Positions 63,996 to 64,000 of a DNA stretch of 64,000 bases are shown here, in pieces. Every line of letters begins with the position of its first letter. The stretch's first letter is position 1. The notes under the pieces are model-generated. The model did no database searches. It had not been told where the DNA came from and worked only from the letters and a program-made list of their open reading frames with translations. This DNA is from Rhizocola hellebori (lineage in GTDB: Bacteria > Actinomycetota > Actinomycetes > Mycobacteriales > Micromonosporaceae), in NCBI RefSeq assembly GCF_016862955.1, contig NZ_BONY01000016.1, positions 96,441 to 160,440 on the forward strand. Direction: 5' to 3'. The translations under genes were made by a program, and so were the position numbers.

Positions 63996-64000
63996 AGCAA
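63977..64000. repeat. REP-like palindromic element, copy 2, cut by window edge
   Basis: These 24 bases (TAATTCTGG to GCTAAAGCAA) match the reverse complement of 30062-30085 with one difference. The sequence upstream of the first T shows no further similarity, giving a sharp edge. Only one side of the palindrome is inside the window. Confidence 0.7.

Overview
The window is about 70% GC, nearly fully coding, and uses many GTG and TTG starts. It carries actinobacterial marker genes (whiA, opcA, acVLRF1, the sufR-sufBDC-S-U-T operon, LCP proteins) and many start codons with a TAnnnT hexamer 6 to 8 bases upstream, as in leaderless actinobacterial mRNAs. The order uvrA, uvrC, rapZ, yvcK, whiA, gap, pgk, tpiA, secG, pgl, opcA, zwf, pgi, tal, tkt, ctaB fits a mycelial actinobacterium, probably Micromonosporaceae. 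This placement is inference from gene content and order. I saw no tRNA, rRNA, CRISPR array, IS element or prophage.

Layout. 1-6 kb: a secreted metzincin-type protease cut by the left edge, typA, a secreted SH3-glucosaminidase, a 13-codon micro-ORF, rsgA, and an LCP ligase convergent with it. 6-14.3 kb: uvrA, a Tat-type Rieske lipoprotein, uvrC, then rapZ-yvcK-whiA. 14.4-27.6 kb: glycolysis (gap-pgk-tpiA), an orphan substrate-binding lipoprotein and secG on the plus strand, facing the oxidative and non-oxidative pentose phosphate genes (tkt-tal-pgi-zwf-opcA-pgl) on the minus strand. 27.6-33.7 kb: ctaB and ctaA (heme O and heme A synthases) separated by a small unknown protein, an ATP-grasp protein and a truncated gene remnant; then an ECF sigma factor with a membrane-bound propeller protein. 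33.7-34.8 kb: a structured non-coding region with a 12-codon micro-ORF, leading to a secreted lysozyme-like protein. 34.8-41.3 kb: the SUF iron-sulfur assembly operon with candidate IdeR and SufR operators.

41.3-64 kb is accessory: a GNAT protein, a LysE exporter behind a 35-codon leaderless leader ORF, a HAD hydrolase, and a four-gene cassette (two membrane proteins, a secreted PT-TG/CdiA-type polymorphic toxin and a small presumed immunity protein). AlkD, a PLP enzyme, acVLRF1, small membrane proteins, M11-like and M23 secreted peptidases and a second LCP protein follow. After these come an Eis-like acetyltransferase/DUF1992/flavoprotein operon, dinB with a stand-alone LigD-type polymerase, an ArsR-AHSA1 pair, a CBM-linked sugar dehydrogenase, a methyltransferase and a PLP decarboxylase.

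The signals least explained by known families are: (1) the 33.76-34.16 kb RNA region, with a 14-base Shine-Dalgarno match to the 16S 3' end, a 14-bp hairpin, and a downstream leader with competing pairings and a ribosome site held in a hairpin loop; (2) the toxin cassette at 43.9-47.0 kb; (3) a palindromic repeat, in inverted copies at 30.06 kb and at the right edge, that supplies the last codons and stop of two unrelated genes and appears to truncate one of them; (4) the micro-ORFs ahead of rsgA and lysE.
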